Assembly (NCBI GenBank): GCA_023133295.1
Contig: JAGLWT010000053.1
Span: forward strand, 1-42,069
DNA: 42,069 bases
Direction of reading: 5' to 3'
DNA from: a bacterium
Lineage (GTDB): Bacteria; AUK180
The notes under the pieces are model-generated. The model was given only the letters and a program-made list of their open reading frames with translations, was not told where the DNA came from and did no database searches. Every line of letters begins with the position of its first letter. Position 1 is the first letter of the stretch. The translations under genes and the position numbers were made by a program. Of this stretch, positions 1-7,808 are shown piece after piece.

Positions 1-152
1 TGATATTCCCTCCGGGCTGAAGCTCTTTTCCTGTCTACTGCGTTGCTCTTTTCTTACATACCGCAGTGGGTATGCAGCGTTCCTCGCGCCTTGAATACGG
101 AGTAAAAAAGAGCATCAGCCATTGTCATCATATTTATGAATCAGATCACTAA
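1..152 (-). mobile_element. Partial MITE-like element (copy A), cut by window start
   Basis: The reverse complement of this stretch matches 16610-16765 over about 150 bases with scattered mismatches. Shared parts include the terminal sequence, the block around 'GCATACCCAC' and the block 'CAGCCCG.AGGGAATA'. The element ends at 'CACTA' with its TA at 151-152, the same terminal form as the element at 16610-16886. The other end lies outside the window. No coding capacity is evident. It is non-autonomous and its mobilising enzyme is not in this window. Confidence 0.7.
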
Positions 153-500
153 CGCTCGTTAGAGCTTTTAGAGGCAGGAACGAATGTTCGAGGAAAAATG
201 ACATGCTGTCTGAGAGAGGAAACTTCCGAACGAGTTCATGCATTTTAATGAGTGTATGCTTCGGTCCGAAGGAAAAAGCGAAAAGAAAAGAGAACCCCTT
301 CCGGAACAATAATATATATATATTTCTTTTTGAATATCATGAAATGATGTGAGAAAAGCATATGTTAATAATGAAAAGACGGATCAAAACTCCATTAAAT
401 AATCTTTATTCAATTGTCAATTTTATATTGACAATTCAAAGACGATATTCCCTTTTTGTTAACGTATTTAGAAAACAGCACACTTGAGTACGTTCATCAT
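153..500. other. Intergenic region without a supported gene
   Basis: Between element A and the promoter of the GumN-type gene I see no convincing coding region. It holds a small perfect palindrome CTTCGG-T-CCGAAG near 259-271, a short (TA)n run at about 310-321, and the 87-bp repeat at 384-470 described separately. A short open frame on the minus strand (115-309) runs into the terminal repeat and looks spurious. Confidence 0.6.
384..487 (+). repeat. 87-bp dispersed repeat with internal palindrome and degenerate element end (copy 1)
   Basis: Positions 384-470 match 19224-19310 with only three substitutions (at 411, 426 and 455). The core is an inverted repeat, AATTGTCAAT (412-421) facing ATTGACAATT (427-436). 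After it come GTTAACGTATTTA and a degenerate terminal sequence ending CAGCACACTT (to about 480). This resembles the TA-ended termini of the other elements but has TT instead of TA. It is probably a decayed element end. Confidence 0.75.
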
Positions 501-528
501 TTGAAATAATGCAGGATTAGGGTATAAT
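501..528 (+). promoter_or_regulatory. Promoter of the GumN-type gene
   Basis: TTGAAA at 501-506 and TATAAT at 523-528, separated by 16 bases, match the sigma70 consensus well. The predicted start is near 535, leaving a short leader with the ribosome site AAGGAGG at 541-547 before the ATG at 552. Confidence 0.65.
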
Positions 529-551
529 CAAGAAGTTCCTAAGGAGGAAAT

Positions 552-1451
552 ATGAAAATTAGAATGCTTATCCTGGCCTTTATCGTTCTGCTTGCCGGAT
601 GTGCCCATCATCAACAGAGAACAGATGTGCTCAAGCCCGTGCAAAGCATGCTGTGGTCGATGGAAAAAGACGAGGTGAAGATATTTCTGCTGGGCTCTAT
701 CCATGCGGCGAATGAGGATATGTACCCCCTTCCCGCAGCCCTGTATACCGCTTATGATGAATCCGATACGATAGGCGTGGAGATAGATATACTGAACATC
801 GATCAGGCAGGTTTGCAGAAACTTGTTATGGATAAGGGAATATATAAGGACGGAAGCACTATTGACGCTCATATCTCTCCGGAGACATTGGTCAAAACAA
901 AAGCGGTATTATTGGAGCTTGGCCTGCCCTTCGGTGCCTTGAACACATATAAGCCGTGGATGATCGGTGTCGCGATCAGTCAAGTCAAGGTTTCCAAGTC
1001 GGGAATGGACCCTTTGCTGGGAATAGACCTGCATTTTCTGCAAAAAGCCACGGGTGATAAGAAGAAGATCGTCGAACTTGAGGGCTCCGAATTTCAACTA
1101 AGCCTCTTTTCGGGGCTTTCAGAGAAAGAGCAGGAGGATTTCCTGCTGAGCACTTTGATGAGCGACGATACCACGGAAGATGTTCTGAAGAGATTAAGGC
1201 ATGCCTGGAAAACAGGCGACCTGGATCTGCTTGAGGATATAGTCAAAGAAAGCATAAAGGACTCGCCCGAGCTTAAGAATTTCTACGATAAATTGATCGG
1301 GAAAAGGAATGTCAATATGAAAAATACAATGATCGAATATGCCTCTGAAGGAGGGCAATTCTTTTTCATAGTCGGCGCAGCCCATCTTATCGGTGAAGAC
1401 GGAATTATCGCATTGATGGAGAAAGAGGGTTTTACCTCAAAGAGGCAGTAA
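552..1451 (+). CDS. TraB/GumN (TIKI-like) family lipoprotein
   Basis: A 299-residue protein of the TraB/GumN family (PF01963). The family includes putative metal-dependent peptidases related to animal TIKI, but most bacterial members lack a proven substrate. The N-terminus is a lipoprotein signal with lipobox LAGC (Cys17), so it should be membrane-anchored after Lgt and LspA processing; both enzymes are encoded in this window. Two hallmark motifs are visible: GSIH near residues 48-51 and GAAHL followed by GEDG near the C-terminus (about 275-285). Length fits the family. The start is fixed by AAGGAGG at 541-547. The next gene starts on the base after its stop, so the two are probably co-transcribed. 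Family assignment is firm; function is unknown. Confidence 0.88.
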   Translation: MKIRMLILAFIVLLAGCAHHQQRTDVLKPVQSMLWSMEKDEVKIFLLGSIHAANEDMYPLPAALYTAYDESDTIGVEIDILNIDQAGLQKLVMDKGIYKDGSTIDAHISPETLVKTKAVLLELGLPFGALNTYKPWMIGVAISQVKVSKSGMDPLLGIDLHFLQKATGDKKKIVELEGSEFQLSLFSGLSEKEQEDFLLSTLMSDDTTEDVLKRLRHAWKTGDLDLLEDIVKESIKDSPELKNFYDKLIGKRNVNMKNTMIEYASEGGQFFFIVGAAHLIGEDGIIALMEKEGFTSKRQ

Positions 1452-2150
1452 ATGAAAAAGGCGATATTAATACTTCTTTTTTCCTGCATGGTGATAATAA
1501 GTTCCCAGTCCTCTGATCACGGCACCGGCCTTTTTGGAGCGGGAAAGGACCTTCACTTAAAGGGTAGAACAACATTAACGGATCCGGAAGGCGGAAAGAC
1601 CGTAATAGAATTTGAACTCTGGACAGGAAAGGGCAAGAAAAAGACCAATACCAAGATAATTGAAGGGGATATGCTACAAACGGCTTCTCCCATGAGCGAT
1701 CTCATGACCGATATTACAACGATAGAGGATAGCGCGAAACAGTCGAGTAAAGTGCTTTACAATAATAAAAAGGCCTATATGGATATCTCCGATCAGGAAA
1801 CGGATGCTACGGCATCCGGCGAGATCCTTCCACCCGATTATCAGAACACAAAGAAGAAAAAATTGGGTAAAGAAAAGGTCGGTAAATGGAATTGCTATAA
1901 ATATCAGATAACGGACGAGCAGGAAGGGGTCACATATGTCTGGGAGAATATAGCGGACGGCATTCCCGTTAAATTGCATCATACCGGCTCAGATACAGAG
2001 GTTTTATTTGAAGTTATCGAGTATGACACAAAGACGGTACCCGCAAAGGAATTCGAAATTCCCAAGGACTATAAGAAAGTTGAGAATATGATGGAATTGA
2101 TCATGGACGGTCAAAGTGGCATGCCGGATTTGAAACAGTTCCAACGCTGA
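1452..2150 (+). CDS. Secreted DUF4412/LolA-like protein
   Basis: 232 residues with an N-terminal signal sequence (hydrophobic residues about 4-18, then SSQSSD). The rest looks like a single beta-rich periplasmic domain. A lysine-rich segment near 130 leads into a region (about 140-215) containing KVGKWNCYKY, a pattern seen in outer-membrane lipoprotein-sorting-like and DUF4412-like proteins, which often bind hydrophobic ligands. I infer that resemblance by eye, not by search. The ATG directly abuts the stop of the GumN-type gene (no gap), implying translational coupling and possibly a shared envelope role. No catalytic residues can be named. Confidence 0.65.
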   Translation: MKKAILILLFSCMVIISSQSSDHGTGLFGAGKDLHLKGRTTLTDPEGGKTVIEFELWTGKGKKKTNTKIIEGDMLQTASPMSDLMTDITTIEDSAKQSSKVLYNNKKAYMDISDQETDATASGEILPPDYQNTKKKKLGKEKVGKWNCYKYQITDEQEGVTYVWENIADGIPVKLHHTGSDTEVLFEVIEYDTKTVPAKEFEIPKDYKKVENMMELIMDGQSGMPDLKQFQR

Positions 2151-2196
2151 GAAAATAGAGGCTGGAGGTTAGTTGCGAGGGGAATAGAACCCTTCC

Positions 2197-2265
2197 GTCA
2201 TTCCCGGCTTGACCGGGAATCCAGGGGTTCTCTGCTGTCATGCAGAGCATAGCGTGGCATCCAGG
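2197..2265 (+). repeat. GTCATTC...GAATCCAG-type dispersed repeat
   Basis: The first unit (2197-2225) contains the hairpin ATTCCCGG-cttga-CCGGGAAT (2200-2220) followed by CCAGG. A degenerate second unit with GTCAT...GGCATCCAGG follows at about 2238-2265. Related units lie at 4924-5001, 18788-18826 and 36660-36735. They are non-coding and palindromic. Confidence 0.6.
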
Positions 2266-2331
2266 TTTTTCTCGTCATTCCGAAAAACTGGTCTCTTACT
2301 CCTTGTTCCATGTGCACTACGAGACCGGTAT

Positions 2332-2360
2332 TTGCATAAGTAAAAGAAAAGTACTATAAT
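2332..2360 (+). promoter_or_regulatory. Promoter of the zinc-ribbon gene
   Basis: TTGCAT at 2332-2337 and TATAAT at 2355-2360 with a 17-base spacer. An imperfect inverted repeat (ACTGGTCTC at 2287-2295, GAGACCGGT at 2321-2329, one wobble mismatch) lies just upstream and could be an operator or a leftover hairpin. Confidence 0.65.
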
Positions 2361-2389
2361 TACTGCAGGCTACATGGTTGGAGGTTTTT

Positions 2390-2944
2390 ATGGCTATGAT
2401 AAAATGCAAGGAATGTAAAAAGAAGATTAGTTCAAAAGCAAAGAAATGTCCTCATTGCGGAGCTCCAGTCCCTAAAAAAATGGGATGCTTTTCAGGATTC
2501 ATACTGATTGTGTTTATAGTGATTGTTATCTATTATGTGGCTGTAAGTGTTAGCAAAAAACCCGCACAGAAGAAGATGGTTCCCAAGAAAGAAGTGAAAA
2601 GAACCCCTCCAGTTCAAAAGCAAGTGATTCCCAAACTCCAAGTTGAATCAGTGGGATACTACAAAAAGGATAATGATAATGGGTCTTATACTAGAGTATT
2701 CTCGTTTTATACTAAATCCACTAACTTTGAATCGATCAAAAATCATGCAGAAAAGCAAATGTGGTCTAGGAATGGACTCACTGTTGTATACTATTTCAAT
2801 GACAGGAACAATACTCCAGATGTAACTTTTACTGGGAATGAATTCAACAAGAAATATGAGCCATACTGCATTGCAGGATTTTGGAAGTATACAAATGGAA
2901 AAACAGCATTTAATAAGTATCCATTTAAGGATAACAGCAAATAG
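2390..2944 (+). CDS. Zinc-ribbon, single-TM protein of unknown function
   Basis: About 184 residues. The N-terminal zinc ribbon has CKEC and CPHCG pairs (first 27 residues). It is followed by one transmembrane helix (about 36-55), a lysine/proline-rich linker and a C-terminal domain of about 100 residues with no family I recognise. The ATG at 2390 is preferred because TTGGAGG at 2378-2384 is an ideal ribosome site. A TTG at 2378 is in frame but lies inside that site. Base composition is AT-richer than in the genes upstream, suggesting accessory origin. The following K+ channel also ends in CPHCG, so the pair may share a metal-ribbon feature. Both face the same direction with a gap of about 50 bases. 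Confidence 0.7.
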   Translation: MAMIKCKECKKKISSKAKKCPHCGAPVPKKMGCFSGFILIVFIVIVIYYVAVSVSKKPAQKKMVPKKEVKRTPPVQKQVIPKLQVESVGYYKKDNDNGSYTRVFSFYTKSTNFESIKNHAEKQMWSRNGLTVVYYFNDRNNTPDVTFTGNEFNKKYEPYCIAGFWKYTNGKTAFNKYPFKDNSK

Positions 2945-2998
2945 GTTTCTTAGAAAAACACTTAATATTTAGGAATATATACTGCTCAAGGAAATATG

Positions 2999-3796
2999 AT
3001 GAATAAAGGAAAAACTGTTAAGAGGCGAGTATTTGAGATAATATCATGTGCCCGAGTGGGTGATGTTGTCAGTAAAATATTTGACATCTCTATAATCACT
3101 CTCATTGTATTAAATGCCTTAGCCTTGGTTCTAGAGACCGTAGATTCTCTAGCTACACTTACTCAATATTTCAGGATATTTGAAATTGTTTCGGTCGTCA
3201 TCTTTTCGATTGAATACCTTCTGCGAATATGGACCTGTTCATACATTGATACCAAGTACAAGGGCGTTATAGGTAAGATTAGATATATCTTGTCTTTTTA
3301 CGCTCTCGTTGATCTAATGGCGATTCTTCCCTTCTATTTGCCATTTTTAATTAAGATAGACTTGCGCTTTCTAAGACTTTTCAGGATTCTGAGAATTGTA
3401 CGGATAATGAAACTTGGAAGATACTCTACTGCGCTGAAAGTAATCTCTAAAGTATTCTCCAAAAAGAAGGAAGAGCTTATTATCTCTATAAGCATAATGG
3501 TTTTCCTGATATTTATCTCATCGAGAATGATGTATTACATGGAACATACGCATCAACCAGAGACTTTTTCAAGCATACCCGAATCAATGTGGTGGGCAGT
3601 TGCAACTATTACCACCGTTGGCTACGGAGATGTTTATCCAATTACCCCAATTGGCAAGTTTTGTGCTTCAATAATTGCCCTCCTTGGCATAGGCATGTTT
3701 GCTCTACCAACAGGAATAATCGCATCAGGATTCAATGAAGTGATACTGAAATCGAAAAAGAAAATCAAATGTCCACATTGTGGAAAGGACATATGA
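2999..3796 (+). CDS. Voltage-gated-type potassium channel (six-TM ion transporter)
   Basis: About 265 residues with the layout of bacterial Kv-type channels. Helices S1-S4 fall at about 30-140, with arginines every third residue in S4 (RFLRLFRILRIVRIMK). The pore follows with selectivity filter TVGYGD (about 206-211), then S6 (about 220-245). The short cytoplasmic tail ends in CPHCGKDI, half of a zinc ribbon. The second of two tandem ATGs (2999) is preferred because AAGGA at 2988-2992 gives a 6-base spacer. It should conduct K+ across the inner membrane in response to voltage. Its stop overlaps the start of a 30-residue membrane peptide (ATGA at 3793-3796). Codon use is AT-rich like the rest of this block. 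Confidence 0.9.
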   Translation: MNKGKTVKRRVFEIISCARVGDVVSKIFDISIITLIVLNALALVLETVDSLATLTQYFRIFEIVSVVIFSIEYLLRIWTCSYIDTKYKGVIGKIRYILSFYALVDLMAILPFYLPFLIKIDLRFLRLFRILRIVRIMKLGRYSTALKVISKVFSKKKEELIISISIMVFLIFISSRMMYYMEHTHQPETFSSIPESMWWAVATITTVGYGDVYPITPIGKFCASIIALLGIGMFALPTGIIASGFNEVILKSKKKIKCPHCGKDI

Positions 3797-3885
3797 ATTG
3801 TAATACTTGGTTGGCGTTTTTCATAGCACCCATAGCTGTATATGGAATTGCATATTATGTATTTGAGGTAATTAAGAATATGTAA
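3793..3885 (+). CDS. 30-residue single-TM microprotein overlapping the K+ channel
   Basis: An ATGA overlap with the channel stop opens a frame of 30 codons ending TAA at 3883-3885. The peptide begins MNCNTW, continues as a nearly uninterrupted hydrophobic helix (LAFFIAPIAVYGIAYYVFEV), and ends IKNM. AAGGA at 3785-3789 could act as ribosome site but is only 3 bases from the ATG, so translation is probably by coupling. A short membrane peptide encoded in overlap with a channel suggests an accessory subunit or modulator, by analogy with KdpF-type peptides. That role is inference; a chance open frame is possible at this length. Confidence 0.45.
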   Translation: MNCNTWLAFFIAPIAVYGIAYYVFEVIKNM

Positions 3886-4014
3886 AGAAATAATTCGATC
3901 TAAATTGTTTAACTGAATGACATAACAAATAGGTATGCATGGCGAAGACTTGGACGAGGAGTTATGCAAAGAATAATCGAAGTAAATATCAGCTTAACCT
4001 ATATTTGCATAAAA

Positions 4015-4766
4015 CTATCGATTATTAAAATAGTTATCGACAAATTTTCTCTTCTCTAATAAATAATCTTTTGTTTGATTGTTTGCAATTCTATCATCTA
4101 TTTCTTGATTAATTCTCCCCATTAAATTTTTATTTATATTCTGAACATTAATTATCCCTTCATCATGGGTGATATCAATCAATCCAGAACTATCTGTAGC
4201 GACAAGAATTCCATGATCATAAGAAAAACTATGTTCCCGCAGTTGATTTTTTATGAAATCACCAAAATTAAAAGCGATTTGTTTTTTGAGGAAGTATTTT
4301 AGACATACAATAAGATTAATCCTCTAGGAGATATTGTGCTAATGTATCTGCTAGCAATTATATTAATATTGGCATCCTCCTCAGAAGACTTAGGAGTACT
4401 TTCATCAAAGTCTTCTTTTTCAAGTGTATTAGCACTAATTTCATCTGGAATTTTCTCAACTTTTTCTCCAACTTCTTTGATTAAATTGGGAAGCTCGTTT
4501 AGATTTTCGGATAATGCAGAAATTCTATTTGCACTTGTATCCAAAGTATCTGTTACATTACCTAATTTGGACAAATCTTTCGTAAAAGAACTTTGTGAAA
4601 TGAGAGCATAGATTGAAACAACAAATGAAGCCGTGGCTAAGCCAAACACAATTAGATTAACTATATTTTCGACATCTCCAAATTTCTTTGTGAATAAAAC
4701 TACAATTATCGTTACTAAGATTCCAATTATGTAAGCCCCATGGATTTTAAGTAGCTTATTGCTCAT
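4015..4766 (-). pseudogene. Frameshifted two-TM coiled-coil membrane protein
   Basis: The intact upstream frame (4299-4766, 155 residues) starts after GGAGG and has two TM helices (about 10-27 and 34-58). A heptad-like coiled coil (about 62-112) and an acidic linker follow. It stops at 4299-4301. A second open frame begins just beyond a TAG and runs from 4323 down to a TAG at 4015-4017. It encodes about 102 coherent residues, including VATDSSGLIDITHDEG and an amphipathic helical end. The two frames overlap by about 20 bases near 4303-4323, so one indel would join them into a protein of about 255 residues. I therefore call it a frameshifted gene, or a sequencing error or programmed shift. Family not recognised. 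Confidence 0.6.
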
Positions 4767-4791
4767 AAATAACCTCCACTGATTTCAAATA

Positions 4792-4820
4792 ATTTTACCA
4801 TAATTTAGATTAACTTACAA
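4792..4820 (-). promoter_or_regulatory. Promoter of the two-TM coiled-coil gene
   Basis: On the minus strand TTGTAA (4820-4815) and TAAAAT (4797-4792) are 17 bases apart. The predicted start near 4785 gives a leader of about 20 bases that contains GGAGG before the ATG at 4766. The intact promoter and ribosome site argue that the gene was recently functional. Confidence 0.6.
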
Positions 4821-5148
4821 ATAGCAGAACCCTATGCAATGACAAGGGCAACGGGGCCGATAATTGTTGTATTTCCCCTGGATTTTGGGTACTGTTGTTG
4901 CGAAAGTTGCAAGGGTATAGAGAAAACTGGATTCCACGGTCACAAGTTCCCTCTGAATGACACAAGAGACGGATGGATTCCCGATCTTATCGAGAATGAT
5001 AAATATAGTGCTTTTCAGTCACACAATTATTTATTGCTTCTTGGTTCGCCCCTACAATTATTCTCGCGTGCCCACTCTTCGCTTCCCCTTATTCACTTCG
5101 TACCTCGTACTGTTTTATCACCTCACACCTCAGACTTCACACTGAAAA
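4821..5148. repeat. Intergenic region with GTCATTC-type repeats
   Basis: No supported gene. Positions 4924-4962 match 18788-18826 with two or three substitutions and are the reverse of the GTCATTC...GGAATCCAG pattern seen at 2197. A second unit (about 4976-5001) follows at once, so this is a tandem pair. The rest is low-complexity filler resembling text at 18741 and 23480 (reverse complement of the GTGTGAAG/GAGGTGTGAGG words). The open frame across it is made of repeat sequence and rejected. Confidence 0.6.
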
Positions 5149-6162
5149 TTACTTAATTTTCTTCAGGACTTCCGGGTCTGCTATGACTATCAGCGAGTCC
5201 CCCTCTTCGATTTGCAAGTCCTCGGAAAAGTGGTATAGGTAATCTCCGCTGGCCCTTTTCAGGGCGACCGTGGTGGCGTACGCTTTATGGTTTTTACTGA
5301 AATCACTTACCGTAACGCCGTTGAAGGAGGAATCCTTCTCTACGAGGACCTCATTTACACGGACATTACTCCTGCCCCGGAGCATGATATCCAGAAAGTC
5401 TGTCACATTCGGCCTTAACATCTCAGAAGCCATCCTCATGCCCCCAATTACATTTGTCGATATGACATTGTCAGCGCCTGCTTTGTGGAACTTTCCGATG
5501 GAGCTATCCTCCACGCATTCGGTAACGATCCTGATCTTTTTGTTGAGATTGCGTGCCGCCAGCACGATGAAAAGATTATCCTTATCGTTCGACAGAGCGC
5601 AGAAGATACCGCTGGCGCTCTCTATGCCGGCTTTCTCCAGGGTTATATCCTCGGCCGGATCCCCTAGTAGGAAGAACTCCACCTTATCATCGATCCGGGC
5701 AAGATATGCCTCATCTGTATCAACGGCAACAAAGGGCTTTTTCGTTTTAATGAGTTCGTCTATGATGTTGCGCCCTATATCTCTGCAGCCGCATACTATA
5801 TAATGTTCTTTGAGTGATCTTATCTTTTTCTCCATCTTTCTTCTCCTAAAATTCTTGACGATCTCACCTTCGGCGACGATAGCGCCAATGGTGGCGATAC
5901 TGTATGAAAAAAGGCCGATGCCGCCTATTATAAGAAATATTGTGAATATCCTTCCCGCTTCGGTAAGAGGCCTGACCTCGCTATAACCTACTGTGGCAAG
6001 CGTTATTACGGTCATGAAAAAAGCGTCAAGATAATCCCATTTTTCTATGATCCGGTAACCTGCCACGCCAAGCGCGAAAAGGCCGAAAAGAATTAGCAGG
6101 ATGAATATTATACGTTTTTTGATTTCCATATCACTTTTGTGTTGTATTGGCGAGAATATCAT
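5149..6162 (-). CDS. Two-TM potassium channel with RCK (TrkA-N) domain
   Basis: About 337 residues in the MthK/Kch layout. TM1 lies at about 18-37, followed by the pore with filter TVGYSE (about 57-62), TM2 (about 70-92), a basic linker, and a Rossmann RCK domain starting near HYIVCGCRDIGRN (about 118-130). A TrkA-C-like domain closes the protein (about 255-337, LQIEEGDSLIVIADP). The filter reads GYS rather than GYG, a variant that may alter selectivity. AGGAGG at 6172-6167, four bases before the ATG at 6162, fixes this start over the longer frame from 6225. The next gene is divergent. It probably gates K+ flux by ligand or nucleotide binding at the RCK domain. Confidence 0.88.
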   Translation of the reverse strand: MIFSPIQHKSDMEIKKRIIFILLILFGLFALGVAGYRIIEKWDYLDAFFMTVITLATVGYSEVRPLTEAGRIFTIFLIIGGIGLFSYSIATIGAIVAEGEIVKNFRRRKMEKKIRSLKEHYIVCGCRDIGRNIIDELIKTKKPFVAVDTDEAYLARIDDKVEFFLLGDPAEDITLEKAGIESASGIFCALSNDKDNLFIVLAARNLNKKIRIVTECVEDSSIGKFHKAGADNVISTNVIGGMRMASEMLRPNVTDFLDIMLRGRSNVRVNEVLVEKDSSFNGVTVSDFSKNHKAYATTVALKRASGDYLYHFSEDLQIEEGDSLIVIADPEVLKKIK

Positions 6163-6369
6163 CAGCCCTCCTGTTAATATTCCTATCGGGATATTATATC
6201 CTTTTCCCGGCAGAAAAGAAAGCATAAAGTGGAGCGAGCTTCACAGACCACGGATGAGCAAGGGACAGAATATAGTGAACAGTGAATAGTGAAGAAATAA
6301 AGAGGGGAATGAGAGTAATGGACAAGAGAACAAGATATAGTGAATAGCGCCGCTTCGTACTAGGCTCTT

Positions 6370-6400
6370 GCGCACCGTCCGCAGGTGCGCTATTTTATTT
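6370..6400 (+). terminator. Rho-independent terminator-like hairpin upstream of the HD gene
   Basis: A perfect 7-bp stem GCGCACC (6370-6376) and GGTGCGC (6384-6390) with a 7-base loop is followed by TATTTTATTT. It sits between two divergent genes and just before the HD-gene -10 box TATAAT (6416-6421). It would block read-through into that operon, or it may be the remnant of a lost plus-strand gene. Confidence 0.5.
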
Positions 6401-6442
6401 AGAGGAAAAAACTGATATAATAACCTGAATCGCGAGGTTATA

Positions 6443-7807
6443 ATGAAAAAGAAAGAAACGATCGTAAGATCCCCCTCCTTCGGGCTCATGCATTTTACCG
6501 GTGTTCTTGCCGAACTCATAGAGACTCCCGAGCTTCAGAGATTGTCGACCATAAGGCAATTGGGGCCATTGTATATTATATATCCCGGGGCACAGCATAT
6601 GCGGCTTCTGCACGCGATGGAGGTTGCGTATACCGCCATGTTCATATCCAGAAAATTAGCCCTTCCGGAAGACGAGATCGAATGTCTGGGCGTTGCCGGC
6701 CTTCTTCATGACCTCGGGCATGGGCCGTACTCTCATTCCACGGAGATCCTTTTCAATGAGATCTTCAAAGAGGATCATATGGATTTTACATGTCAATTGA
6801 TCACGGGAGAAAGAGATCTGCCGATCCCCGAAAAAGAAAAGAAACATATCAAGCTCGGACGGATAAGCGAGATACTTCAAAAGAATGGCCATGACCCCAA
6901 TGTCGTTGCGGCATTGATCCGGAGGAAGTTCACTAAAAAACCCTATATGCAACAGCTAATATTCGGCGCGGTGGATGCCGACCAATTGGCTTTCCTGATA
7001 ACGGATTCCAAATTTTCCGGCGTGAACTACGGCGACATCTCGCTTGATACAATAAGCGAATTCTTTACCATAGAAAAGATAAAGGGCGGCAAGCATTCGC
7101 TGTACGCTTCGGAAAAGGCCATACCCGCATTAAAGGATATGCTGATGGCCCGGATATCCATGTATAATTTTTATCTGACCGACACCGGCCTGGTGATCGG
7201 GAATATGATACAATCTGCGATCAAAAAAGCCTATGAAATGGGGAAATTGCAGAATTTTTACACATACACCGATGATGAATTGCGGACGAATCTTATCAAT
7301 TCCAAGGACCCGTTCGTTTCCGAGATGGGGGTCAGGATAAAATACAGAGAGCTCCTGAAGATAGCCTATAAGGTGAAACCGGTATATTCAAAAACACAGA
7401 TGGATTTTCTCTCGGTATTGTCCGACCATCCCATAGCAAAAGGACTTGCTCCTGATATAATGAAAGAGCAGAAGGATCTTCTGACAAAATTGAATGACTT
7501 AGGCGAGGAGTACATACATCAAAGGGTTTATGATCAATTAAAAGACGGCAAAATTACCAAAGACCATATTATGTTGAATATGAAGTCCATAAGCAATATC
7601 GAGCTTACGGAGCCGCGGCTGAAGGAAGCCCGGGAGATCGGCATCATTAAAAACGGAAGGAAAACGACCTTTGGCGAGGTCGAGCCCTTCTTCACGCTCT
7701 ATTTGGAGAATGCAATGACCGTTCCCGCGGTGCTGTATATCGCCGTTCCCGAAGAGTACAGGGCAAAAACGAAGAAGATAATGCAGGAAATAGCAGGAGA
7801 ACTTTAA
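6443..7807 (+). CDS. HD-superfamily phosphohydrolase (COG1078/SAMHD1-like)
   Basis: 454 residues. The HD metal site is intact: His57 in LLHAMEVA, His89-Asp90 in GLLHDLGHGPYSH, and the distal Asp in GAVDADQLAF (178-180). This pattern is that of the COG1078 dNTPase/SAMHD1-like family, which hydrolyses (deoxy)nucleoside triphosphates or related phosphoesters; the substrate here is not known. GAGG at 6434-6437 precedes the ATG, and TATAAT at 6416-6421 is a probable -10 box. MoxR begins one base after its stop, so it leads a four-gene operon with MoxR, DUF58 and a DUF4381-like protein. That association with an envelope-chaperone module is unusual and unexplained. Confidence 0.88.
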   Translation: MKKKETIVRSPSFGLMHFTGVLAELIETPELQRLSTIRQLGPLYIIYPGAQHMRLLHAMEVAYTAMFISRKLALPEDEIECLGVAGLLHDLGHGPYSHSTEILFNEIFKEDHMDFTCQLITGERDLPIPEKEKKHIKLGRISEILQKNGHDPNVVAALIRRKFTKKPYMQQLIFGAVDADQLAFLITDSKFSGVNYGDISLDTISEFFTIEKIKGGKHSLYASEKAIPALKDMLMARISMYNFYLTDTGLVIGNMIQSAIKKAYEMGKLQNFYTYTDDELRTNLINSKDPFVSEMGVRIKYRELLKIAYKVKPVYSKTQMDFLSVLSDHPIAKGLAPDIMKEQKDLLTKLNDLGEEYIHQRVYDQLKDGKITKDHIMLNMKSISNIELTEPRLKEAREIGIIKNGRKTTFGEVEPFFTLYLENAMTVPAVLYIAVPEEYRAKTKKIMQEIAGEL

Positions 7808-7808
7808 T

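Noticed and set aside
115..309. Minus-strand open frame of 64 residues near the window start
   Set aside because: It ends inside the terminal repeat of element A, has no ribosome site, and its composition (phenylalanine/leucine-rich start) looks like chance.
4839..5156. Plus-strand open frame of about 105 residues
   Set aside because: It consists of GTCATTC-type repeats and low-complexity text; no start signal and it runs into the convergent gene end.
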